Below, piece after piece: positions 6,996-13,162 of a stretch of 13,162 nucleotides of DNA; within the stretch, counting starts at the first letter, position 1; each line of letters begins with the position of its first letter. The notes below the pieces were generated by a model that did no database searches, was not told the origin of the DNA, and saw nothing but the letters and a program-made list of their open reading frames with translations. The stretch spans positions 1-13,162 of the forward strand of contig JAAYTY010000064.1 in assembly GCA_012523605.1 (NCBI GenBank), written 5' to 3'. This stretch comes from Candidatus Fermentibacterota bacterium (GTDB lineage: Bacteria > Fermentibacterota > Fermentibacteria > Fermentibacterales > Fermentibacteraceae). The position numbers and the translations under genes are program-made.

Positions 6996-9545
6996 TCAGA
7001 TGCCGTCCAGCATCCTGCGGAGCTCGTACACGAGGTCCAGGGCCTGGCGTGCGGTAAGAGTGTCCGGGTCGAGCATCCTGATCGTTTCTAGCACCGGCTG
7101 CTCGGGCCGCGCAAGCGGCAGGTCGAGCTGGGGCGACGGCTGAGCCAGCCTCGCGGAAGACCCCCCTTCGAGGTCGGCCAGCACCCTGGTCGCCCTCGCG
7201 ACCACTTCGGAAGGAACCCCCGCCATCATCGCCACGTGGATGCCATAGGAGCGGTCTGCCGCCCCCTCCTCCACCCGGTACAGGAAGACGACCCTCCCGG
7301 CGGACTCCCTGACGGTCACGCTGAGGTTGGCGGCCCTCTCGAGCCTGGAGCCCAGAACCGTCAGTTCGTGGTAGTGCGTGGCGAACAGCGTCAGGGGCCT
7401 GTGCACCGGGTGCGAGTGGATGTGCTCCAGCATGGCCCAGGCTATGGCCAGCCCGTCGTAGGTGCTTGTACCCCTGCCGATCTCGTCGATTACGGCCACG
7501 CTGCGGCGGGTGCTGGAATTGAGCATCACTGCGGCGTCGGCCATCTCCACGAGGAACGTCGACTGTCCCCTGGAGATCCTGTCGGATGAGCCGATCCGCG
7601 TGAACAGCCTGTCCGCGGGACTGAACGTCATGGATTCAGCGGGGACGAAGGACCCGGCCTGTGCAAGTACGAGGAGCTGGGCAGCCATGCGCAGGTATGT
7701 CGACTTGCCTGCCATGTTTGGTCCTGTGACTATCAGTATGGTTCTGTCCTGGTCCAGCCTCACCGGATTGGGTACGCACTCGCCGGCGGGAAGAGCGGCG
7801 TCCAGAACAGGGTGTCTTCCGCCCTCTATGCACAGGATGGGGCCCTCCTCGATCGAGGGCCTGCACCATCCCTTCTCCGCGGCAAGCGAGGCCAGTCCGC
7901 AGAGACAGTCGAGGATCGCGAGATTCTCCCCGGCCGTCCTCAACCTGTCGGTATTCCCGGCGAGCCTTGCCGTCAGCTCCTCGAAAAGGCTGCATTCGAG
8001 GCGGGCGATCTCCTGGTCCGCCCTCTGCATCTTCCGCTCCAGTTCCTCCAGTTCGGGGGTGGAGTACCTCTCGGAGCCGGCGAGCGTCTGCCTTCGCCTG
8101 TAGGAGGCGGGCACGCGGTCGGACATGTTTCTCGGGATCTCGATGTAGTAACCGAAGACGCGGTTGTACCCGATGGTCAGTCTGGGGATGCCGGTCACCG
8201 AGCGCTCCTTCGCCTCCATCTCGGCCAGCATGTCCCTTCCGCCTGAGCGGATCGCCCTGTACTCGTCCAGCTCCGCCGAGACGCCGTCGGCGATTGTGCC
8301 GCCATCCCCGGGGCGGACCGGAGGGTCGGCCATGATGACTCTGTCTATCTCTGCGGCGATGTCGTCCAGCGTGTCCATCCCCGCCAGTCCGGCCAGGATC
8401 GGAGATACCGAACCCTTCAGCGCAGAAGCGATTCCGGGCATCTTCGCGGCAGTCGCCGAGATCGTCCTGAGATCCCTCGGGCCGGACTTGAGCGTGGAGA
8501 GCCTCCCGGCCTGCCTGCCCATGTCGCAGCAGCCCGAGAGGGCTCTCCGCAGGGTTTCGAGATCCTCCCGCGAAGCCAGCTCGCCCACGGCTCCGTGCCT
8601 TGCGGCAGTCTCACGGGGGTCCGCGGGAGGCTCCAGCAGCCAGCGCCTCCAGAGCCTCCCCCCCTGGGGGGTCACGGTCCTGTCCGTGGCCCAGGCCAGC
8701 GTGGATTCCCTGTCGGAGAAGGGCGATTCGACAAGGTCGAGAGCGATGGCGCTCTGCCTGTCGATCACCATGTGATCCTCCAGCCTGTAGACCCCCTTGA
8801 ACCTGAGGCTCGAGGTCAGAGTCCTCTTCACGTCCTCCACGTATCCGAGGAGTGCCGCGAGAGCACCGGCGAGGGCGGGGCTGCCCTCCATGCCCAGGCC
8901 CGAAACCGTGGCGACACCCAGTCTCCTCCTGGCAACCGGCTCCAGGACGCCTTCGTCGAACTTCCACGGCTCCAGGTGGGTTACGGAATGCTGACCGGGC
9001 GGTATCTCCTCCATCCCCTCAGGAACGAGCAGCTCCCTCGGCAAGCGCCTCGACAGCTCGGCCTCGGCCTGTGTCCGTGGAAGCTCCACCGCCTCCACCT
9101 CCCCGCACGAGAGATCGCAGAATGCCATGCCGGCCCTGTCGTTCCTGATGCAGATGGAGGCCAGCAGGGCGGTTTCGCCTTCGCCCAGCGCCTGGCCGCC
9201 GATGACGGTGCCGGGCGTCACCACCTCGGTCACCTCGCGCCTGACCAGCCTGCGGGCCTTCGCTGGGTCCTCGGTCTGTTCGCATATCGCGACCCTGAAG
9301 CCGGCTCTGACGAGGCGCATGAGATAGCCATCGAGGGCGTGAACGGGGAAACCGGCCAGAGGCACCGGCTCGCCCGTCTCCCGGTCGAGTTCGCGCGAGG
9401 TGAGGGCTATCCCGAGCACCCTGGAAACCGTCTCGGCGTCTTCGAAGAAGGTCTCGAAGAAGTCGCCCATCTGGAACAGGAGTATCTTCCCCGGCTGGGA
9501 GGCCTTCAGGTCGAGATACTGCTGCATCAGAGGCGTTTTCAGCAT
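6996..9545 (-). CDS. mutS: DNA mismatch repair ATPase MutS
   Basis: This 849-residue protein, close to the usual bacterial MutS length (E. coli 853), recognises mismatches and small loops and recruits MutL. The N-terminal mismatch-reading motif is GDFFETFFEDA, keeping the Phe-x-Glu (Phe29, Glu31) that stacks on and bonds to the mispaired base. The connector, lever and clamp regions follow (about 110-550). The ATPase domain has Walker A GPNMAGKST (608-616), the DRISRGQSTFLVEM loop (655-668), Walker B AVIDEIG (684-690) and the ATHYHEL segment (722-728). The C-terminal helix DPDTLTARQALDLVYEL (826-842) is typical of MutS1 and separates it from MutS2, which has no mismatch domain. The start is ATG at 9545 with AGGAGG four bases upstream; it overlaps the preceding glycosyltransferase stop by 7 bp (ATGCTGA). 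An in-frame extension to 9977 is antisense-like noise over that gene. No mutL is visible. Confidence 0.98.
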   Translation of the reverse strand: MLKTPLMQQYLDLKASQPGKILLFQMGDFFETFFEDAETVSRVLGIALTSRELDRETGEPVPLAGFPVHALDGYLMRLVRAGFRVAICEQTEDPAKARRLVRREVTEVVTPGTVIGGQALGEGETALLASICIRNDRAGMAFCDLSCGEVEAVELPRTQAEAELSRRLPRELLVPEGMEEIPPGQHSVTHLEPWKFDEGVLEPVARRRLGVATVSGLGMEGSPALAGALAALLGYVEDVKRTLTSSLRFKGVYRLEDHMVIDRQSAIALDLVESPFSDRESTLAWATDRTVTPQGGRLWRRWLLEPPADPRETAARHGAVGELASREDLETLRRALSGCCDMGRQAGRLSTLKSGPRDLRTISATAAKMPGIASALKGSVSPILAGLAGMDTLDDIAAEIDRVIMADPPVRPGDGGTIADGVSAELDEYRAIRSGGRDMLAEMEAKERSVTGIPRLTIGYNRVFGYYIEIPRNMSDRVPASYRRRQTLAGSERYSTPELEELERKMQRADQEIARLECSLFEELTARLAGNTDRLRTAGENLAILDCLCGLASLAAEKGWCRPSIEEGPILCIEGGRHPVLDAALPAGECVPNPVRLDQDRTILIVTGPNMAGKSTYLRMAAQLLVLAQAGSFVPAESMTFSPADRLFTRIGSSDRISRGQSTFLVEMADAAVMLNSSTRRSVAVIDEIGRGTSTYDGLAIAWAMLEHIHSHPVHRPLTLFATHYHELTVLGSRLERAANLSVTVRESAGRVVFLYRVEEGAADRSYGIHVAMMAGVPSEVVARATRVLADLEGGSSARLAQPSPQLDLPLARPEQPVLETIRMLDPDTLTARQALDLVYELRRMLDGI

Positions 9546-10480
9546 CCGGCCTCCTTCATCGCGGCTTCGAACAGGGCGCGGGGCACCAGGGCTTCCCCGC
9601 ACTGCCGAGTACCCTTCCTGCAGCGCCTTCCGCCGTGCCTGTGGCAGGGACTGCATGGTGCGAGAGGTCCGACCGAGGCGATTCCGGAACTCCTCCAGAA
9701 GCCCAGCGAGGGCGATGTTGACGTGAACACCACGACGAGTCGCGTGCCAAGAGCGGAAGCGATGTGGGCCGGGCCCGAATCGGGGGCCACCAGCACCGAA
9801 AGGCTCTCGATCCTTCCTATCAGACCCTCGACTCCCTCCTCGCCGCAGTAGGACGCCGTCCCCGGCCTCACGGTCTCCGAGGCGATACGACCGATGATTT
9901 CCGAGTCGGAGGGCCCGCCGAGGAAGACGACCTCCATGTCCGCGAGGTCGATGAAGAGCCTGGCGAGCTCGGAGCATACGCCGGGAGGAATGGCCTTCAT
10001 GGGCCAGCGTCCTCCGCAGACTATTCCGGCGATCCGTTTCCGGCCTGCTTCGGATCTTCTCTCCAGTACGGGCTTCGCCGGCGGTCGTCCTCCCGCGAGC
10101 AGGAGGAACCGGTCGGCGCGGTAGGGCATCGAGTCTCCCGAACCGCGGAGGATGCGACGCCTGAGTGCTCTGTCCGTGCGGAACCTCGCGGCTCTGCGCG
10201 GAAGGAGGGCCGCGGATGTGGCAGCGGAGCCCTGGAGGTCGAGGATGAAGGGGGCGTCCGCGGCCTTCACCGCCTCGCGAAGCCCTCCCAGCCCATGCCC
10301 CTTCTCCAGGCCGAGCGGGATGACTCCGCCGCCGAAGCGGGAGGCTGCGGGCAGGTATTCGCGTCTCGTGAGGAAGACGACCGGCCCCTTAGTCCGCGCC
10401 AGGTGCGCGACCGCCGGCTGGGCCAGCACGACGTCCCCCAGCGAGTGCAGGCGGATGACCAGGCTACCCGGTCTGGCCAT
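9539..10480 (-). CDS. GT9 family glycosyltransferase (ADP-heptose:LPS heptosyltransferase-like)
   Basis: This 313-residue GT-B enzyme is of the WaaC/WaaF/RfaQ family, which adds heptose to the lipid A-core on the cytoplasmic face of the inner membrane. Motifs: GDVVLAQPAV (15-24) in the N-terminal acceptor domain, the RWPMK segment (158-162), FLGGPSDSE (186-193) and the donor-site DSGPAHIASALG (234-245). Near the C-terminus four cysteines (276, 279, 287, 294) form C-x2-C-x7-C-x6-C, a pattern seen in many GT9 proteins outside enterobacteria. The protein is slightly shorter than E. coli WaaF (348). The start is ATG at 10480, overlapping the end of the ABC exporter gene by 17 bp, with no clear Shine-Dalgarno, so translation is probably coupled. 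Pairing with an MsbA-like exporter supports a lipid A-core role, but the transferred sugar is inferred from family only. Confidence 0.92.
   Translation of the reverse strand: MARPGSLVIRLHSLGDVVLAQPAVAHLARTKGPVVFLTRREYLPAASRFGGGVIPLGLEKGHGLGGLREAVKAADAPFILDLQGSAATSAALLPRRAARFRTDRALRRRILRGSGDSMPYRADRFLLLAGGRPPAKPVLERRSEAGRKRIAGIVCGGRWPMKAIPPGVCSELARLFIDLADMEVVFLGGPSDSEIIGRIASETVRPGTASYCGEEGVEGLIGRIESLSVLVAPDSGPAHIASALGTRLVVVFTSTSPSLGFWRSSGIASVGPLAPCSPCHRHGGRRCRKGTRQCGEALVPRALFEAAMKEAGC
9550..9555 (-). promoter_or_regulatory. Ribosome binding site of mutS
   Basis: AGGAGG on the minus strand, four bases before the ATG at 9545, inside the last codons of the glycosyltransferase gene. Together with the conserved MLKTPLMQQYLDLK N-terminus it fixes the mutS start and rules out the 144-codon upstream extension. 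Confidence 0.7.
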
Positions 10481-12410
10481 CGTGGAACTGGAGGTCGTAG
10501 AGCCTCCTGTAACGGCCGCCCAGAGCCATCAGCTCGTCATGCCTGCCCTGCTCGACTATTCTGCCCTCCTCCATGAAGATGATCCTTTGGGCATGCCTGA
10601 TGGTGCTCAACCTGTGAGCTATGACGAGCGAAGTCCGGCCCCTTATAAGCGTATCTATAGCCTGCTGGACCAGACGCTCCGACTCGGTGTCGAGAGAGGA
10701 TGTGGCTTCGTCGAGGATCAGTATCGGGGGGTCCTTGAGCACGGCCCTGGCGATGGCGAGCCTCTGCCTCTGGCCGCCGGACAGCGTAACGCCCCTCTCG
10801 CCGATGACGGTGTCGAAGCCCTCTGGCAGATCCGTGACGAAATCGAGGATGTTGGCAACCCGTGCGGCTTCCTTCACCCGCTCCAGCGGGACGGAAGCGT
10901 CTCCGTAGGCGATGTTGTTTCTGATGGTGTCGTTGAAGAGCACGGTTTCCTGCGTGACCACGCCCATGAGACGCCTGAGGTCCGCGAGGCGTACTCTCCG
11001 CAGGTCGATTCCGTCGATTGTTATCCGGCCCTCCACGGGGTCTATGAATCTCGGGATCATGTCGGCGAGGGTGCTCTTTCCCGCCCCGCTGGGACCCACG
11101 AGCGCCAGAACCTCGCCCCTTGCCAGCTCCAGATCGATGGATCGCAGGACCGGTTCCCTGTCGTAGCCGAAGGAGACGCCGGAGAACCTTATGGAGTGTT
11201 CGAAAGTCCGCAAAGCGACGGCATCGGGCTCCTCGACGATCGCGGGCTTCTCGTCGAGGAGCTTGAAGACCCTGTCCCCGGAGGCCAGGCCAGCCATTAT
11301 CCTGGCGTGTGCCTTGCTCAGGTCCTTGACGGGGTCCATCATCGAGAGTGCCGCTCCGAGGAAGACGAAGAACTGACCGGCGGACATCCCCTCCCCGCCC
11401 AGGACGGCGCGCCCTCCGTACCAGAAGATCACGCCGCTCGCGGCGGCGCCCAGCACCTCGGTGAGCGGCCCTGCGAGGGCCTTCAGCCTCTGGAGGCTGG
11501 TCTCGTACCTGGCGTGCGAGGCGAGGACCTTCTGGAACCTTCGCTCCTCGAACTCCTCCATCGAGAAAGCCTTTACGACCCTAATGCCCAGGGTGGACTC
11601 CTGCAGCATCGAAGCGAAGTCGGCCATCTTCTCCTGGGACCTGTGGCTCTTCTTCCGGAGCTTCCTGCCTATTATGAGGATGATCATCATGCTGGGCGGC
11701 AGGACCAGCAGGGTTACGAGTGTCAGCTTCCAGGACGCCCAGAGTGCAATCCCGAGGAAGACCGCGAGGAGGATGACCTGCTTGGCCACGTTCACCAGCG
11801 CCTCGGTTATAGCGCCCTTCAGCCGGTCCACATCGGCGGTCAGCCGGCTCAGCAGTTCGCCGGACCTGCTGCGTGCGAAGAAGTCGAGGTCCAGATGGAG
11901 GAGATGCGAGTAAAGAGCCTTGCGAAGGTCATATAGAACGCCCTGCTCAACCCTGGCCAGCAGGAACTCCTGTGCCATTCCCGCGAGGTTCTTGAGAAGG
12001 ATCAGGAACACAATCACGCCCACCACGCCGAGGAGCACTTCGCCGGGAGGGGCCTCGGCCATCGCCTCCTTTGCGGCAGCGACCATGTCCCCTCCGGCCC
12101 GGATCACGCCTCCCGGGCTGAACCTGCTCAGGGCTTCCAGGAGATCACTGCCGGGGCGGGCGGTCTTTTCCTCCATCAGGTCGATCAGCCCTCTTCCCGA
12201 GACCGGATCGCCTGCACGGGCGAAGACGTCGTCGAACACCGGCAGTATCATGCCCAGCGAGGCGCCGCTGGAAGCGGCGAAGATAGCGGCGCACAGGAAG
12301 GCCAGCGCCACCAGCCTGCGGTAGGGCTTCACGAGGGCAAGGATCCTGAATGCTACGCTCTGCCTGGCCAATCCACTCCTTCGGTGTCGCAGGTGCGCCA
12401 GATCTGTCAT
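10464..12410 (-). CDS. ABC exporter, MsbA-like (fused transmembrane and ATPase domains)
   Basis: This 648-residue half-transporter would act as a homodimer in the inner membrane, probably flipping lipid A-core or a related lipid. Numbering from ATG 12410, six hydrophobic segments are visible at about 31-56, 126-146, 209-226, 229-248, 314-334 and 343-361. The ATPase domain has Walker A GPSGAGKST (439-447), Q-loop Gln487, signature LSGGQ (543-547), Walker B ILILDEAT (563-570) and switch His599. The exporter is about 65 residues longer than E. coli MsbA (582), mainly because residues about 58-124, between TM1 and TM2, form a long soluble insertion that should face the periplasm. The start is uncertain: ATG 12410 has no Shine-Dalgarno, whereas TTG 12371 has AGGAG four bases upstream and would give 635 residues. 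The GT9 gene overlaps its 3' end. Drug or peptide export cannot be excluded from sequence alone. Confidence 0.93.
   Translation of the reverse strand: MTDLAHLRHRRSGLARQSVAFRILALVKPYRRLVALAFLCAAIFAASSGASLGMILPVFDDVFARAGDPVSGRGLIDLMEEKTARPGSDLLEALSRFSPGGVIRAGGDMVAAAKEAMAEAPPGEVLLGVVGVIVFLILLKNLAGMAQEFLLARVEQGVLYDLRKALYSHLLHLDLDFFARSRSGELLSRLTADVDRLKGAITEALVNVAKQVILLAVFLGIALWASWKLTLVTLLVLPPSMMIILIIGRKLRKKSHRSQEKMADFASMLQESTLGIRVVKAFSMEEFEERRFQKVLASHARYETSLQRLKALAGPLTEVLGAAASGVIFWYGGRAVLGGEGMSAGQFFVFLGAALSMMDPVKDLSKAHARIMAGLASGDRVFKLLDEKPAIVEEPDAVALRTFEHSIRFSGVSFGYDREPVLRSIDLELARGEVLALVGPSGAGKSTLADMIPRFIDPVEGRITIDGIDLRRVRLADLRRLMGVVTQETVLFNDTIRNNIAYGDASVPLERVKEAARVANILDFVTDLPEGFDTVIGERGVTLSGGQRQRLAIARAVLKDPPILILDEATSSLDTESERLVQQAIDTLIRGRTSLVIAHRLSTIRHAQRIIFMEEGRIVEQGRHDELMALGGRYRRLYDLQFHDGQTG
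12376..12380 (-). promoter_or_regulatory. Shine-Dalgarno that may set a TTG start for the ABC exporter
   Basis: AGGAG on the minus strand, four bases before TTG 12371, spaced like the mutS site. The resulting N-terminus LARQSVAFRILALVKPYRR leads straight into the first membrane segment. It argues that the 13 residues from ATG 12410 may not be translated. Confidence 0.45.
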
Positions 12411-12848
12411 GAACAGGGAACATACACGAGGAGGAGGCCCGGGGCACCGGGTGCGGGCGCAGGCGGGCGTATGCGGCATCGACGCCGAGGGGCGGTTCTC
12501 CACCGCTCCCGCGCTCGCGGCAGCCCGGAGTCTCGATCGATGATCCAAGTCTTTGTCGGTGCGGCAGGGCGGGCTGGGTGCAGGTTCATATCAGGGGCCC
12601 TCTACGACGCAATGCACCAAATCCTGCAGGACTATCTCGTGAAACGACTTACGCTGCCCATCAACGGCAGGCACGGCCTGCTTCTAAAAACTGGGCCACC
12701 CGGATGGATGACACCGGGTCGTCCACGACCCCCTGGATCAGATCAAGAAGCCGACTATGAGTGGCAACAAGGAAATCAACCTGCATGACACCCCGGGAGA
12801 GGGCTGCCAGCAGTCGTCTTCAGGGGGCAATCTGCGATATGGAATCCG
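12411..12848. other. Gene-poor region between the ABC exporter and the IS element
   Basis: No confident gene lies here. It should hold the promoter of the leftward operon; the best match I see is weak: TTGCGT (12612-12607), a 16-base gap, then TATGAA (12590-12585), minus strand. Three perfect or near-perfect hairpins occur: GCAGGC-ACG-GCCTGC (12667-12681), GGGTCG-TCCA-CGACCC (12716-12731), and ACCCGG...CCGGGT (12698-12719), which competes with the second. None is followed by a T tract that makes a convincing terminator. The segment 12411-12560 is very GC-rich, while 12560-12848 looks lower in GC and different in texture, as if older mobile or decayed sequence borders the IS. One 41-codon ORF (12661-12786) is listed separately. 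Longer frames reading through from the ABC gene lack start support. Confidence 0.5.
12661..12786 (-). CDS. Tiny ORF or gene remnant, 41 codons, unrecognised
   Basis: An ATG at 12786 opens a frame of 41 residues (MQVDFLVATHSRLLDLIQGV...FLEAGRACR) ending at TGA 12663-12661. The upstream frame stays open for 11 more codons (RRLLAALSRGV) to a stop. The sequence has protein-like composition, with amphipathic helical stretches rather than the arginine/proline-rich look of shadow frames. No good Shine-Dalgarno is seen (only GGGG) and I recognise no family. It could be a short real peptide, a decayed fragment of a gene interrupted near the IS, or chance. Two of the hairpins in this region lie inside it, which would fit either regulatory RNA or coding repeats. 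Confidence 0.17.
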   Translation of the reverse strand: MQVDFLVATHSRLLDLIQGVVDDPVSSIRVAQFLEAGRACR

Positions 12849-12864
12849 TGACCAGCCCCCAATC
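12849..12864. repeat. Probable terminal inverted repeat of the IS3-family element
   Basis: TGACCAGCCCCC begins at 12849, immediately outside the transposase stop. Its form matches the TGACC-plus-C-run ends known for several IS3 subgroups. It is inferred from one end only, because the other end lies outside the window. Confidence 0.5.
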
Positions 12865-13162
12865 ACAGGTCCACACTCTGAGTTAGTACCGGAGCCGGTT
12901 CCGCATGGTATGATGCGTTCCTCCATCTCACCGGGGCAAGATCGGTTACTGCTTCGGGCGCTGGAGGGCGATAACCAAGCGAACTGTGCGGCCTGAAGCG
13001 GTTGTACTCCTGCCTCCACCTCTCCGTCAGCACCTTTGCCTCCGTCAGTGTGTCGAAGATCTCTCCGTTCAACAGCTCGTCCCGCAGCTTGCCGTTGAAC
13101 GACTCGATGTAGCCGTTCTCCCAGGGACTCCCGGGCTCGATGAACAGCGTCCGCACACCCAG
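12863..13162 (-). CDS. IS3-family transposase OrfB, C-terminal part (5' end outside window)
   Basis: This is the last 99 residues of an IS3-family DDE transposase (integrase core, rve-type), which catalyses excision and insertion of the element. The frame is open through the right edge (LGVRTLFIEPGSPW...). The block SPWENGYIESFNGKLRDELLN contains the third catalytic residue, the Glu of YIESFNG, and RFRPHSSLGYRPPAPEA is the usual C-terminal signature. The first two catalytic Asp residues and the OrfA/frameshift region lie outside the window, so activity cannot be judged. The stop at 12863-12865 (TGA) is at the expected distance from the end of the element. The GTG at 13156 is only an internal codon, not the start. 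Confidence 0.95.
   Translation of the reverse strand: MGVRTLFIEPGSPWENGYIESFNGKLRDELLNGEIFDTLTEAKVLTERWRQEYNRFRPHSSLGYRPPAPEAVTDLAPVRWRNASYHAEPAPVLTQSVDL

Larger units (their letters stand above)
12849..13162 (-). mobile_element. IS3-family insertion sequence, transposase 3' end, remainder beyond right edge
   Basis: The right edge holds the end of an IS3-family element oriented leftward like the operon. Its transposase C-terminus ends at 12863, and 14 bases later the + strand shows TGACCAGCCCCC (12849-12860). A TG start plus a C-rich run is typical of IS3-family terminal inverted repeats, so I place the boundary at 12849. The partner repeat and both target duplications need sequence beyond 13162; bases just outside are TCCG. 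The apparently intact C-terminus and end suggest a fairly recent insertion, but the rest of the element is not visible. Confidence 0.72.

Noticed and set aside
9546..9977. In-frame 144-codon N-terminal extension of MutS
   Set aside because: It is arginine/glycine-rich, lies wholly over the GT9 gene, and the conserved MutS N-terminus with AGGAGG starts at 9545.
10152..11936. 594-codon open frame on the plus strand opposite the ABC exporter
   Set aside because: The minus strand encodes all ABC motifs; long antisense frames are expected in GC-rich genes, and the product has no recognisable domain.
12411..12548. 46-codon upstream extension of the ABC exporter frame
   Set aside because: The extension is rich in Arg, Ala and Pro, has no Shine-Dalgarno at its first codon, and ABC exporters begin shortly before TM1.

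Overview
The window is a compact, high-GC stretch in which every confidently called gene lies on the minus strand, so transcription runs from the right edge to the left. The genes imply a Gram-negative-type bacterium with an outer membrane: an MsbA-like lipid exporter, an ADP-heptose:LPS-type (GT9) glycosyltransferase and two further glycosyltransferases. GC-rich codon use with many AGG arginine codons, frequent TTG/GTG starts, and a NtrB-like hybrid kinase next to an archaeal-type peroxiredoxin would fit a little-studied lineage such as an FCB-group candidate phylum. The taxonomic placement is a guess from style, not from a marker.

Reading in the direction of transcription. (1) 13162-12849: the 3' end of an IS3-family insertion sequence, with the transposase C-terminus and a probable terminal inverted repeat. 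(2) 12848-12411: about 440 bp with no confident gene, containing hairpins, one tiny ORF and presumably the operon promoter. (3) 12410-9539: an MsbA-type ABC exporter and a GT9 heptosyltransferase-like enzyme, overlapping by 17 bp. (4) 9545-6996: full-length mutS, overlapping the GT9 gene by 7 bp. (5) 6988-6692: a possible 98-residue orphan protein. (6) 6691-6579: a short spacer with hairpins and a candidate promoter. (7) 6578-2005: a 1135-residue hybrid histidine kinase, a 1-Cys/Prx6-like peroxiredoxin and a flavin reductase, separated by 3 and 8 bp. (8) 2030 to the left edge: a GT2 glycosyltransferase and a GT4-type glycosyltransferase that runs off the window.

Spacing suggests one long operon, or two tandem ones split at the 6.6 kb spacer. 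The right-hand part combines lipid/LPS export and core glycosylation with mismatch repair. The left-hand part pairs a multi-sensor kinase with peroxide and flavin redox enzymes, then returns to cell-surface glycosylation. No phage, CRISPR, toxin-antitoxin or recognisable defence system is visible. The most unusual items are the redox-gene/kinase arrangement, the large TM1-TM2 insertion in the ABC exporter, the orphan ORF after mutS, and the IS element sitting upstream of the operon.
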